A DNA stretch of 64,000 nucleotides from Crossaster papposus (taxonomy: Eukaryota; Echinodermata; Asteroidea; Velatida; Solasteridae): contig JBAIAA010000650.1 of assembly GCA_037893245.1 (NCBI GenBank), positions 1,302,001 to 1,366,000 on the forward strand, in the 5' to 3' direction. The notes under the pieces are model-generated. The model was not told the origin of the DNA. It did not search any database and saw only the letters and a list, made by a program, of their open reading frames with translations. A program made the translations under genes and the position numbers. Shown here in pieces: positions 27,418 through 38,800 of this stretch (position 1 is the first letter of the stretch; each line of letters starts with the position of its first letter).

Positions 27418-28757
27418 GGTTGTTCTCCCTCAATCTTCTTTCATGGAATTGCGTTTGAGTCTGTCGTATCTTATGTACGCCTTCCAATTGTGACAGATCT
27501 AAATGAATAATCAACCTAACGGATGTAATAATGTTTATCATTTATTGTATTCTTGTTTTTCTGTCTAAATTGTAAAAGTTTATGTTGGCCAATTTATTAT
27601 GTCATAGGTAGATATGGTACAATCTCTACTACCACCACCCCTCTTTAAAAAAAAAATATTTAGCTATTATATCCAATAAATAAGAATGAAAAAACAACTA
27701 GCGCCACTATCGTGTCAACAACCAATTTTTACTTGTACCAATTTTCCCGTAAATTACTGAAATATATATGTCCAATAAAAACAATTTTGGTCCTTTATAC
27801 ATGTAGTTTTGGCTACTGGTGGAGACACACACTCTTGAATTACCTAATGACAGAGGATCAACCATTGTGTTCCCCTTTTGTTGCTCTCCTATAACCTAAC
27901 CCATTTTACCTAACGCTTATCCTAACAACTGAGCACAAAGAAACTGACGTCCGAGGACTCTTTGTTCCCTTTTGTGTTTCGATCCTCGGTCGTAATACAA
28001 TGCAAGACCACGATACACTTGGCTTTGTAAAAATAGACAATTATGAGAAATGTAACGTTAGGTTAATAGGATTAGGCGTTATTAAGGTTAGGATTTGTGT
28101 GTGTGTGTGCACAAGTGAATGGGATTGTCTTCCAGAGGGAGCATAATTTCCTCTAATTTTAGTGAAGTGAAAAGTTCACATTTACAGCATTATTGTGGAC
28201 CTATTTTATTAAAATCTGTACAACACCTGAAAATTGAATATGTGACCCACTCTGCAAAAATGAGTCTGATGTGTTAAAAATGTTTTTTTCAATTGTACAG
28301 TTGGTCATGAAAAGCAGGAAATAAGCTTTCATTTGATATATGGCACAACGCTGTAGTGTAATGCATATAGTCTTTTACAATTTTAGGAAATTTGCTTTTT
28401 CTCAGTTATACTCAAAATGTCTTTGAGAGAAATGAAGATTTACAATTGTAGTGCTTCATCAGATGCTATGGTAAGAGAATGAAAAAACCTGTATTTATTT
28501 TAATTTAGGGATCAAAACAATCTTTTCAATCGATCAGATCTGAAAATATAGGTGTTGGAGAAACCAAAATGCCTTAAAACTAAAATATTATTTGTTTAAA
28601 AAAAAATCACCTCCGAGACAATAAACAGCCCTTTACATAAAAATGTATTTTCCGACATCAGACTCATTTTTGCAGAGCGGGTCACCATATTGTAATGGAT
28701 TGGCAAGTGCACCATTGTTGGGGATTGTTTACCCCGTTTGTTTTTTTTCTACCGTCG
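27418..28757. other. Convergent intergenic region BDH2 / PDXK
   Basis: The left part is the BDH2 3' UTR, with AATAAA at 27675 and 27775. The middle is filled by a TA-flanked miniature element (28241-28687). The remainder near 28690-28757 is PDXK 3' UTR. No protein-coding frame of note was seen. Confidence 0.6.
28241..28687. repeat. 447-bp miniature element with about 30-bp inverted ends, TA flanks
   Basis: The left end TGTGACCCACTCTGCAAAAA (continuing TGAGTCTGATG) and the right end are reverse complements over about 30 bp with one or two differences. TA dinucleotides sit at both edges (28239-28240 and 28688-28689), which fits a Tc1/mariner-type target duplication. There is no open frame inside, so it is non-autonomous. 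Confidence 0.85.
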
Positions 28758-31555
28758 TTAGAACTGAAGCGGCTCGGCCTTGATGCACATCTCTGGGTCC
28801 TCTAAGTCAGCTTTGCTTTGAACCATTCGCAGCTCTCGCTGCGAGGGAGTGGGCTTGCGTCCCGGACCCGCAAGTTCTGTCAAGAGAACGAATGTTTGCA
28901 CTGATTTAACCGATTCAGCCGCTTTGATTTTTGTGATTTTTGTTTATTTTGCTGATTTTGTTGGTTCCACAGATTTCTCTTTTTACCAAGTTATTTTATA
29001 GGTATTATGAATATCTACCTTGTGCACTTTGAAGGGTTCTCTTTAATACGGCCTGCATACCGGATAGTGTCTTCTCTAATGCAAGCTGTGGACAGATCAG
29101 AGTAAATAAAAGTATCATTTTGGAACAGATTGAAATAAAAAAGCTTAAACACATTGCCCGGGCCAAGTCGCTTGATTTTTTCACACGAACCTTGATCAGA
29201 GACGGGTTCAGGCCAGCATCTGTGGGTAGCACACCCTGATATTTCCAGCCTCGATATTGATCGATATTGATATTTCCGTCATTTATTTTCAATTAAAAAA
29301 AACCACCCACCTGCAAGTTGTCGTGGTACTTGTGCGACCACACCAGAAGAAGAGCTGAGAAAAGATCGCCAGTCCCGGTGAACTGACAGTCAAACGCTGG
29401 GTACTCAACGCGACAGCCTGTCCTCTTGCCATCTAAACATAAAAATAAACATTTTCGTTTAAAAAACAGATTAAACTATAGAAAACGATATAACAAAATT
29501 GCTGTTGTGTAATATGACTTTTTTTACAGGTGCTAAACATCCCCTGGGCCCTTTTATCTACGAGCCATTCTCAATCCTACAAAATCCCCATAAGACCAGT
29601 TCATATACATTTGATTTTTCCTTAATCCTCCAAAATCAACAGTTATTTCTAGCATTTGTTCAGTGGAGAGGTGACCACTGCCTCAATCCTTCAAAATCCT
29701 CATTTAATCAATACCATGGGTTGAGTCAGTGTCAATGACATTTAGAAGAAATGTGGGTGGTATCGGGCATAATGAAGGGTTGCATTATGCTTGGCTGAAC
29801 ATAAAGAATGCTGGATAAAGGCCTGCAACCTTGACCCAATGCATCCTTCAAAATCAACTGTCACTTGTTGCCATTCATCCTCAATCCTCAAAAACTGCAA
29901 TGAGGATTTTAGAGGATAGTGGAGGGTAAGGAAAGGGTTAAAATATAATATCCCACATCACACCAGTCAACAATTGTTAACGGACACAGATTAGAGACTT
30001 GCCTATAACTGTTGTGCCATACGATATTAAAGTGTCCGAGCCTGTGGACATACTGCTCAGTATTACAGTCTTGATACCCTTGTCGTGTAAAATCTGCATA
30101 GCTTTTAACGCACTCTGCTCATTGGTTATCTTCTGACCACTCAGTAGCCTGGAAAGAGAAAGAACATTCAAAATATTGAGTAGGTCCGCACTCATTCTAC
30201 ACGTCGTCCTATTGGCCATTGTCTGGCCAATCAGCAGCCTTGAAATGAGAAGCCATAAGACCACAGGTTGGAAATATTACCGGTATAATTCTGCAGGTTG
30301 TGGGTTCGAGTCCAGCCTGGGGTTATGGTACATGTGCCCTTGAGCAAGGTATTTTGTCACTCGTTGCTTCTCTCCACTTAGGACTAATTGGGTATCTTTA
30401 CGATATCTGCGCTAAACAAACACTCATTATTGATTGGTCCCTTACTCTGCCTCAAACTGGTTTGGCGTAATCATATTGGCCAATGGCAGGAGGTCGTCCC
30501 TGTAGATGGGCAGCAGTTCCTCAGGAACATAGAACTTGCCGTTGTCCCCCATTACGGGATCGCACACGTAGATGATGTTGGGATTTTTCTCGCGTAGTTC
30601 CTTCACCACCTCGATGACTTCTCGCAGGAAAGACTTGGACCCAACATACCCTGAGGTAAGAATGGTATAGTTCAGTTAAAAACTAATTTCAATGAATCAA
30701 ATTTTGTTTAAACAATTGTAACAAGTATGAAAACCATTTGCCAAGTAAAAAAACCAAAATTATCCCAGCCAAACTCAATATCCAATCAAGTGGTTTACTG
30801 CTAGTGCTAAGCAGTATTTTCTGATTTGCACCTTTTATGAATTTAGGCCCCAAGTATTTGTGCCTCTGGGTCGACAAAGAAATATGTTTCCAGTGAGGAC
30901 GCTCTGTGCAAACTCTCTATACCTGTGAGGAGATGTGAGTAATGGTTGATGTCGTTTGCTTTTAGTCCGTCGGACAACGACCGCAGCTCACTCGCATTCA
31001 ACACCTGGCCCTGGAAAACCTTGTACCCAGTGTGACTGCACAACTGGACAGAGTTAATGGTGTCAACCTCGTACCCATGCACCTGACAAAAAATGGAAGA
31101 ACGACTAAATTCCATGAACAAAATAGTACATTTTAGATTGGTTAGGGAAAGGGCCTAGGCTAGTAGTACTCTGTGACTACTGTGAGGGAAAAAAAAGTAG
31201 GCCCAAAATATTTAAAAAAACAATTCTTTATATATAAAACCATCATGTTTTCTTCAAAATGTTGCAATTGTTTACAATTAATTCGGCCTACAAATATTAA
31301 AGCTCATTGATGATAATTAAAGTGAGTACTGTCGCATCTAAACTCTTTTCTCCCCCCCCCCCCCCCCCCCCCTTACCACGGAGAATAACAGGCCCCAAAT
31401 ATCATCCCCCCTAAAAAAAAACCGCTGTAATTCTGCACAGGGCGCAAGAGGATATTTACCTGCATTGGGAATGTTGCCGACTTATTTCCAACGTATCCGG
31501 ACACCACATGGCTCTGTATTGAAAGGACTCTGCGCTCTGGTTGTACATTTGCCAT
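28758..31555 (-). CDS. PDXK: Pyridoxal kinase (7 exons, 304 aa)
   Basis: Minus-strand exons 31555-31460, 31082-30923, 30650-30446, 30148-30003, 29432-29311, 29085-29019 and 28876-28758 join in phase to 304 residues (human 312). The enzyme phosphorylates pyridoxal, pyridoxine and pyridoxamine with ATP in the cytosol, making the cofactor PLP. The ribokinase-fold signatures are clear: [20 protein letters not shown] at the N terminus (pyridoxal-binding Ser), [21 protein letters not shown], and [11 protein letters not shown] with catalytic D225. [15 protein letters not shown] near the end matches vertebrate PDXK. Intron 4 uses a GC donor (AG|GCAAGT), needed to keep the frame. Intron 3 carries a SINE in antisense. 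The start is the first ATG and matches the family start. The 3' end faces BDH2. Confidence 0.97.
30288..30410 (+). repeat. SINE fragment in PDXK intron 3
   Basis: TGCAGGTTGTGGGTTCGAGT (box-B-like) is followed by CCAGCCTGGGG, GTGCCCTTGAGCAAGGTATT and TTGCTTCTCTCCACTTAGGA. The same order is seen on the minus strand at 53480-53690. It is a 5'-truncated copy in the orientation opposite to PDXK. Confidence 0.7.
31352..31372. repeat. Homopolymer of 21 C in PDXK intron 1
   Basis: An uninterrupted run of C lies about 87 bp downstream of the exon 1 donor in transcript order. On the transcript strand it is a G run capable of quadruplex formation. Confidence 0.95.
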
Positions 31556-32588
31556 AATTTCGAACTGTTTAGTTTAATACTGATGGAACATATGTCGATA
31601 AAACAAATCAACCGGTGTTTGGTTATCAATAAATACACGTGATACGTAAATCCATACTTGTCTGGTTCCTTTGAATTTGCTGTTGACAACACCTGGCTGT
31701 GTGTGAGTAGACTGGTATACGCCGTTTTGGAAGGGCGCCACCATCAAATCGCCAGTTTCTTCTGGGTGGGCGGGGCCGAAGGATTTATTATTATATTCTG
31801 CTTTTAATTGTCCCAGACCCAAACTCAAATGTTTAGTCAACCCATGTGTTACTAGTTGTAGATATCCAGCAGTTTTTATCTAATCTTTTTAAAACTTACA
31901 ATTTCTGTTAGCTTCCATCAAGTTCCACAAAAACAAAATGATTGACAGTGATAAAAGCATTCAAAATCTATTTACATGTGTGATACATTTAATTTCCAAC
32001 AAAACTCTTACTTTCTGTTGCAACCTTCCAAACAGAAATCCAAATTGCAATTTTGGAAAGAAAACAAAAATCTTAAAAATAAAATTTTAATTAAAAAGCA
32101 CTTGCTAAGAACGGCTTAAGCAGAGGCTACAATACACAGTAATGTATGTACACTTGGACAAAAAGCATCCCTAAGTTATTGTTCTTTCACTGTGACTGAA
32201 CTTGCGAAGGACTCGACTACATCTCAAGGTGAACGAATCTAACATATTGTTGTTTTTTGCAAAGATCAACTGAAAGAAAAATGTTTCTGAATTTTCAGCT
32301 GTAATATGAACACACTCATTGGAAGAGCTTCAGAAAACAAAATAACCTGTTCCAACAAAATGAATGTAAAGTCAGACCTTTTAAGAATTTAGATATTTAT
32401 ATATACAATGTATGTGCTATATACATTGCTGAACAATGTGCCTAAAATATAATCACACTTCTACATTCTTAGTGCATGTGACTGCTAAGGCAGTGGGTTT
32501 TTTTCTGTAGTAATTTTAACCCTCCGTTGTCATCTCCGAAGTAAATATTGTGCCTTTATTTCCATTTTTTCTTTTTCTGAAGTTTGAA
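31556..32588. other. Region between PDXK 5' end and PCNP 3' end
   Basis: This is AT-rich with no exon seen. The PDXK promoter should lie at its left edge and the PCNP 3' UTR at its right edge. The open frame on the minus strand at 31574-31840 is unlike any protein I know and is probably chance. Confidence 0.5.
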
Positions 32589-33167
32589 TCACTTTTTGTC
32601 CTTATCCGGATCAGGAACCTCGTCATCAACATCCTTCTTCCAGACCCGAGCGTGATCGTTGAAGCCAAACTTGGACTTGTTGAAAGAGTTGGGGCCTGCT
32701 GAGGTGGGCGTGTCCCTAGGAAGATATTGGAACAGAAAAGTGTTCGGTCCTTTGACTGACTGACTGACTGACTAACTGACTTTAGATACATATGAAGCGA
32801 GACATAAGGCAGAAGGAACCCTCCCTTCCAGGGGCCAATTTCATCAAATGTGTAAGCACCAAAATTTGCTCAGCATAAAACAAAAAAATCCTTTAAAAAA
32901 ACAGGGTTAGAAACCAAAATTTTAGTGGACATTTATTGTTTGTGACTGGTATTTAGGTGGTTTTTGCTTTGAGTGAAAAGCAATGGAGTTTTGGCAAATA
33001 ACCTGTTTTTACCAAGTAAGGCAAGTTTTATGAAATTGGCCATAGCCCCAAGCAGCTATTTTACAACTGTTTTTACAAAGATGATTTAGACCATCCCTCC
33101 CTTTTTTTGTGTGCCAAAGTCTTTGCGAGACCCCTCCCCTTCACAAAAGTCAGGATTCGCTACTACA

Positions 33168-33202
<35 letters not shown>

Positions 33203-34640
33203 GACACTACTCACAATGTCATTGTTTTCTTACCTGCCCACATTCCTCATTCTCATCTTGGCCTCTGGTGGCATCTCATCTTCCTCATCCTGTCCCAAAA
33301 AAACCAGGAATTAACATCTCTATTAAATCGAAGTTGATGATCTATTAGTGAAACTGATGAAGTAAATTTAACCTTGAGACACAATCAAACGACCTCAATA
33401 TCAACTTCTCAAGATTGATCACATTTTGGGGTCGCCATAAATTAAAACTCTTCTCATGATCTAATATATGTACATGTACTCTACTTTGGTCAAGCAAACT
33501 TGACACTAGTTAATAATAATAATAATAAACCATTTTTATATAGCGCATAACACATAGTGATTAAACATGTCCCTATGCGCTGTAGAGAAAGAAAAAAAGA
33601 CAACAAAATACAAATACAAGATGTACTAGGTTTCAAACAAAAATGCATGACCTAAATGTTAAATAGGTGCGTCTTTAAAGCAATCTTGAACTTATCAATG
33701 GAATCAATATTTTTCAAATGTTCCGGGAGATTGTTCCATAGGGTTTCTTGAAGACATTTTTGAATTGTACGGCTCCTCAATATTATTGTCAAATAAAACA
33801 AGAGATGATTTCAATGGCAACTTACATCACTTTCCTCTGCAAATGCTTTGGCCACTGCCTTGCTAGAAGGTGCTTTCAGTTCAGGCTCCTTGGGTTTCTG
33901 TGAAAGAGAGAGTAATTGATAAATAAAATGCTGGATCCTACATTCTCTTTTTTTCAACAAATCCAGCTTTTGAACAATACATGACACAGAGGAGTTGAAG
34001 TGAAATCCTCAAATGTTATCATAAGTCAATCCCACGAAGTTACTCCAATTGGTGTTTTTTGCCCCTATAATTATTTCGTCAAAATTCTTATTCAGGGATT
34101 TAATAGTGAGCAAGTAGTTTGGAATAAAACAAACTTCAAGTACTCACCTGCATGAGTTTTATCGAGACCGTTTTGAGAGGTTTCGCTGTTCCCACCTTCA
34201 TTGTGATCCCACCTGCCTTTACGTTCCTATCTTGTTCCACGGCTCCCTTCGCCTTCACTCCAAAGCTCATCGTAAATGGTTTGGTCTTCTTTTGCCCTCC
34301 GTCATCCGGGCTAGAGGGTGCTTTCCGCTTCTCTCCGGACGGCAAAGGAGGGGGTGCATTGTGACTTATTTCAGGCCGGGCGGTAGGCCGGTGTCGCGGG
34401 ACGGTCGTTTTCTCAAAGTTCGCAATCTTCGCGACCCCTGAAGTTGAAACATAGTACTGCCACAGTTGAGATTATGTGCTCTTAACAATGACTTATTACA
34501 ACTGGGTACGCACCTGTTGGCTCCGCCCACCTGTTCTAAATATAGGCTGGTGACCTGACCTGACCCTGATAATGCAAATGAGGTCGGACTGTTTACTGAT
34601 GTTCATCAGGTTTCTTGTTGCTCGATTCTTCATCGGCCAT
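32589..34640 (-). CDS. PCNP: PEST proteolytic signal-containing nuclear protein (6 exons, 201 aa)
   Basis: Minus-strand exons 34640-34597, 34530-34514, 34437-34148, 33897-33826, 33289-33234 and 32715-32589 give 606 nt, 201 residues plus stop (human 178). PCNP is a small, disordered nuclear protein, ubiquitinated by UHRF2/NIRF and linked to cell-cycle control. Recognition rests on the start MADEESSNKKPDEHQ (human MADGKAGDEKPEKSQ), FTMSFGVKAK and MKVGTAKP in the middle, DEEDEMPPEARMRMRNVGR-type acidic and basic segment, and the near-identical DTPTSAGPNSFNKSKFGF close to the end. Exons 1 and 3 are out of phase by themselves. A 17-nt microexon with proper AG and GT borders (34514-34530) restores the frame exactly. 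The N-terminal third is longer than in human. It is head to head with the ARM-repeat gene, 1.2 kb away. Confidence 0.93.
32740..32782. repeat. GACT tetranucleotide repeat
   Basis: About eight copies of GACT/TGAC lie just 5' of the last PCNP exon in transcript order. Confidence 0.85.
32826..33050. repeat. Palindromic miniature element, copy 2
   Basis: The left end GGGGCCAATTTCATCAAATG, then TAAGCACCAAAATTTGCTCAGCA, pairs loosely with the right end TTTTATGAAATTGGCCATAG. It belongs to the same family as 21898-22131, is more diverged, and lies in intron 5 of PCNP. Confidence 0.7.
33169..33201. repeat. TTG trinucleotide repeat in PCNP intron 5
   Basis: Eleven copies of TTG lie about 30 bp past the donor of exon 5 in transcript order. 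Open frames with poly-Cys or poly-Val arise from it and are not genes. Confidence 0.95.
33511..33780. repeat. Dispersed element starting (AAT)n and TATATAGCGCATAACAC
   Basis: (AAT)n is followed by CCATTTTTATATAGCGCATA, CCCTATGCGCTGTAGAGAAA and, later, GGGAGATTGTTCCATAGGGT. This order is typical of a dispersed repeat common in invertebrate genomes (the minus-strand 3' end of a SINE or LINE). It fills most of PCNP intron 4. Confidence 0.6.
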
Positions 34641-35823
34641 CGTCACTACTGACCGATGCTCACCTGAAATGCAAGAATGTTACAAAGGATAGATACCAAG
34701 GCACACATTGCCAAAATGCTGAGCACCAACAAAGCAGCATTTAAGTTTCTGCAGTGAAGACCTTCATGCCAGGATAACGCACGGCTTTCAACTTATTTTC
34801 AAGTAAAAAATAATCTATTTAAAAATAATTCACGATGTGATCATCATCTGGTATCGAAATAAATTTAGAGAAATGCTCGATAAAGTTCAGTAAAATCTTT
34901 CATCTAACCCCTCCCCCACGCCCACGCCCACCCACGCCCAAGCCACGCCCACCTAAAAAAAGTCCACGGTTGTCCCCGTAAATAGCGCCCCCACCCGACA
35001 ACAGACTCGAGAAAGAAAACTATCTATGTGTCGTTTTCGGCAACATTTTAATTCACAAAACACGTATTTTCCCGATGGGATTGCCATCGCAGTTAACACA
35101 AACAGGGTAAGCCTATTGGTGGTAATATCCTCTATTAAAATGTATATATTTAGTATCGTATTTATCGGTCTAGATTGGCATAACAACCTTCGTTATCCGC
35201 TGCGGGTTTCAATCGCTCATCTTCGGTGTCGGCCATTTTGTTGTCTGGTGCCCGATTTCTAGCTCTCACTAAGAATTGTACAAATTGTCACCAGACTATT
35301 TAATTAACAAAATAAACAACACCCACTAATTTTCTATGCGCAACAACAAATCAGAGGTTTTATTTTGAATAATAATTTGATATTAATAATACTAATAGAT
35401 TGTTTGGCATTGTGAATGAAAGATTAGGTGTTTTTTTTTCTTTCTTAAAGATTTAGGAATTGGATATGGAAGAAAACTGAACTGAAATGAACTGAAGTTT
35501 GAATTTGTAAATTTTGTTCATGATATTATTAATGATATCAATGAAATCAACAAAATAATAAGAACTGAATTTAATTATTGCGGTCGAACATCTGGAAACA
35601 TCGTTTATCTTTCACATGGGAACAATTTGAGGTGTAAATGCACATTGCTAATCGGGCTGCCCCTTTGTCGTGACGTCATGCCGACCGCAAGAATGATCGG
35701 CCAAGTTGAAAAGGACATTTTATTTTGTGGTTTGCTTTTATTTTACTCTTGACTTTGCACTAACACAGTGGTGACATTCAGTAAGGATGTAAGCAAAGAT
35801 GACCTATAATAAATGACTCCATA
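34641..35823. promoter_or_regulatory. Shared upstream region of PCNP (-) and ARM-repeat gene (+)
   Basis: 1.2 kb lies between two head-to-head start codons. It has CpG-containing stretches near both ends and a C-rich CACGCCCA repeat (34910-34956). A full cAMP-response palindrome TGACGTCA (35671-35678) sits inside a 27-nt block that recurs upstream of MYCBP/TMEM39. A possible 5' UTR intron of PCNP ends TTGCATTTCAG at about 34662-34672 on the minus strand. No TATA box was seen. That it is a bidirectional promoter is inferred from arrangement. Confidence 0.45.
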
Positions 35824-38800
35824 ATGGACCCTCCAGGAGCTGTAGATGGGAGGCGTTTGCAGAAGCCGTCTAGGCTTTCAATTGATCAAGAAACCTTGTA
35901 CCGACCAAAGGAAAGTGTGAGGTGAGTACATTCTACTGTCCCAGCAGAGTAGCTCTATCCATTAAAAACATCTACTCGTACTCACCAGTTTGCCTTGTGT
36001 TTAAATTTATAAATAACATTCTTCACTCCAAACTAAAAAAAATTGAATGTCAAGAACATAGTCCTGGAAGCTAGATAAGCCAACGTACACAAATTATTTA
36101 TGTCTGCGCCTAGCTACGATTATGAAGACAAATATTTAAAAAAGATGCTCTTTCTTTAGTTTAATTTCATTTTTTGTAATTACGAATATTCAAGAGCAGA
36201 TCTCACAAATCCATCTGTATAATTTGTAGGTGTCTTTTTTTGTTCCATTTAGCCAGGAGAATCTTCAGCTTCGGGCAATATTCGACCGACTTGGTGACAT
36301 TTCCCTGGACCCTCATTCCCAGCCTCACACACCCGAGAATCTCAACCATTCCTTACGCACTGACAAACTCAACACACGTTGCTCTTGCGGAAACGTCACT
36401 GAATTATCCCCATTGAGGGGCCACCGCAGCAGAAACGGAACTGGCCCCGCAACAGGCACAACATCCAGTGAGTCTGATTCAGATTCGGATAGCGACGACG
36501 ATGAGACCGTCTCATTGGTTGTCGTGATCGGGATGCTCGTCGCCCAAGGGTCGGCACGGCAACACGGAGCAATCAGGAACTTGGCGGCTTATTGCCATGG
36601 TGATGCAATCTCGGAAACTCATCTTTGCCAGGTCAGGCTTTTTCAACTTCTTGGAAACCTAAATTTATTATTTTCATTAAATGTACTTTTAAAGCAAAAT
36701 TTACAACTATCTAAATGTAACAGAGAAACACAACTGGCCAAATTAAAGTTGTTTGAGAATAACTTGATTGAATATTACTCTATTAAATATTACTTATTCA
36801 GCAACAATTTCTACTTTTTCTCTATTGCTTTAACTTTTACTTTTATGGATGTGAATTTGTTGACAATATTTTGATTGATTTTAAAAGTTGGTTCGCCTGA
36901 CAAACAGCACAAACCAGCCAGTCAAACAAGCAGCATTTCTTGCGCTAAGGCAGGCAGCCGCTGACGTGCAAAACGTCAAGGCACTTCTGCAGATGAACAT
37001 TTTCCCTCAGCTTCTTAACCTCCTGCAGGATAAAATGGAAGCTGCCAGTCACTCAACAGCAGCTGAAGTTTTGGAGAAAGTAAGGACTATTCCATTTCTT
37101 CAAAATAGGGGTTTTGGTGATTCATTTTACACGTTTTGACCAATAAGAATCACCGTAACATTCGAGCTATTTACAGCAGCTCATTTAATATTCAACAGAT
37201 TGTGATGCACAAAAAGCTCGCCGACCATTGGCTGGAGAGGATGATCACCAGAGGCCTGTCACTCCTGATTGGTTGTCTGTCATCGGCCAATCAGGCGGTT
37301 GAGACCAAAGTTGCCCTGGGTAGGTTGCTTAGCAACCTGGCTGAGTACTTTGAGATTGCGGTTCTGGTGTTAGATCATTGCATGGAGGATATAATGGAGA
37401 TTTGGTTGAGATGCCCGACAATGAAGGTGGGTCTTAGGCTATCACAGTGTTGTTGATGTGTCCTAACGCAGCGCGCTCCCTAACCCGGCGTAGTTCTTAT
37501 TTTCTACATTTAACTGCAATTAACAGGGTCTTAATAATTATGAGAATCAACTCCTTGTATTTTAAAGTCATTTGTAACAACTTTGGTGCATTTTCAGGAG
37601 AGTCTTACAGAACTGTTCAGCCACCTTGTTCAACACACTGAGCATACCGTAGCCGGAGTGCTGGAGCACAGAGTCATGGAACATGTCGCTGTTGCAATGA
37701 AAGAGGGCAATTGGTAAGCTTGGACTACTAGTTCGCACCGGAGGACGTATATATACTCGCAAAGTTTCTCAGAGATTTGAAACGAATGACACATAAACAC
37801 ACCACGAGCAAGGCCGGAAATGTCTGTCAGCAGCGAGCAAAACCGGAAATGTCAATCGGCCTGAACCCGCCTCGGATCGAGTTTCGTTAAAATAATCCCG
37901 CGTCTCAGTTCGTTGAATTTGTGTCGGGGTGATCATAAATTTAGTATCGATTTTGCCAAAATTTCATTGATAAATTATTTTCCTAATTTTGGCATTTTTG
38001 TATCTTTAATTGCAGTGCGGTGCAGATAAAGGCAGCGGAGTTTTTCCAAACATTGTGCAGTTCTAATTACGGCCTCTCTGCCTTCTTTGATGATGGGAAA
38101 CTAAGAGTTCTTCTTCAAGTACTAAGGTCAACACATTGCAGGTATAAACAATTATCTCAAAACTTGTTTTCTTTCCATTGGTATATGTAGTTTTGGCCTG
38201 AAGGTAGTGGACATATGCTTGTTCGTTAAGATATGCTTATTCATTTTTATTTTGCAGGAAACTGAGGGGACTGTGCACGGCTACCCTGGCCAGAACACTC
38301 CACTGTTCCTCTCCTAACCAACTGAGGGAGGTGAGCATACACACCGAGGCAGCGTTCAGTGAAGAACAGGAGGACCCTGGTGGGAGGAGGCGGGGGAAGG
38401 AGGAGGAGCAGGGGCACTTGGCTTCAAGGAGGAAGGATGCGAGCTTAAGGAGCGAGAGGGGAGTCAGGATTCTCATCAGTATCCTGGTAGAGACAGTTCA
38501 TAAAGAAGGTAAGATTGTGCCAAGAGATTTGGGTGCAGGGCATTCCATAAATTTAAGATATTTTTTTTCTGGTACTTTGTAATTTGCCATTTTAGTTTCG
38601 AACGTTTTTGTGAAGGAAAAAAAACAGTAAAACCATTAACACATCCTCTTGGTTTTTAAAATTCATTAACAGCTAAGATTTCCTTGGACCAAAGCAAGAA
38701 GATCACAGCTGTCGGCTTTCGACCGAAAGTGGATTTGTACAAGACGTTGTCTGACGCCGTCTCCTGTTTGTGTCACGTGGCTACCGTGACCGTAAAGAGG

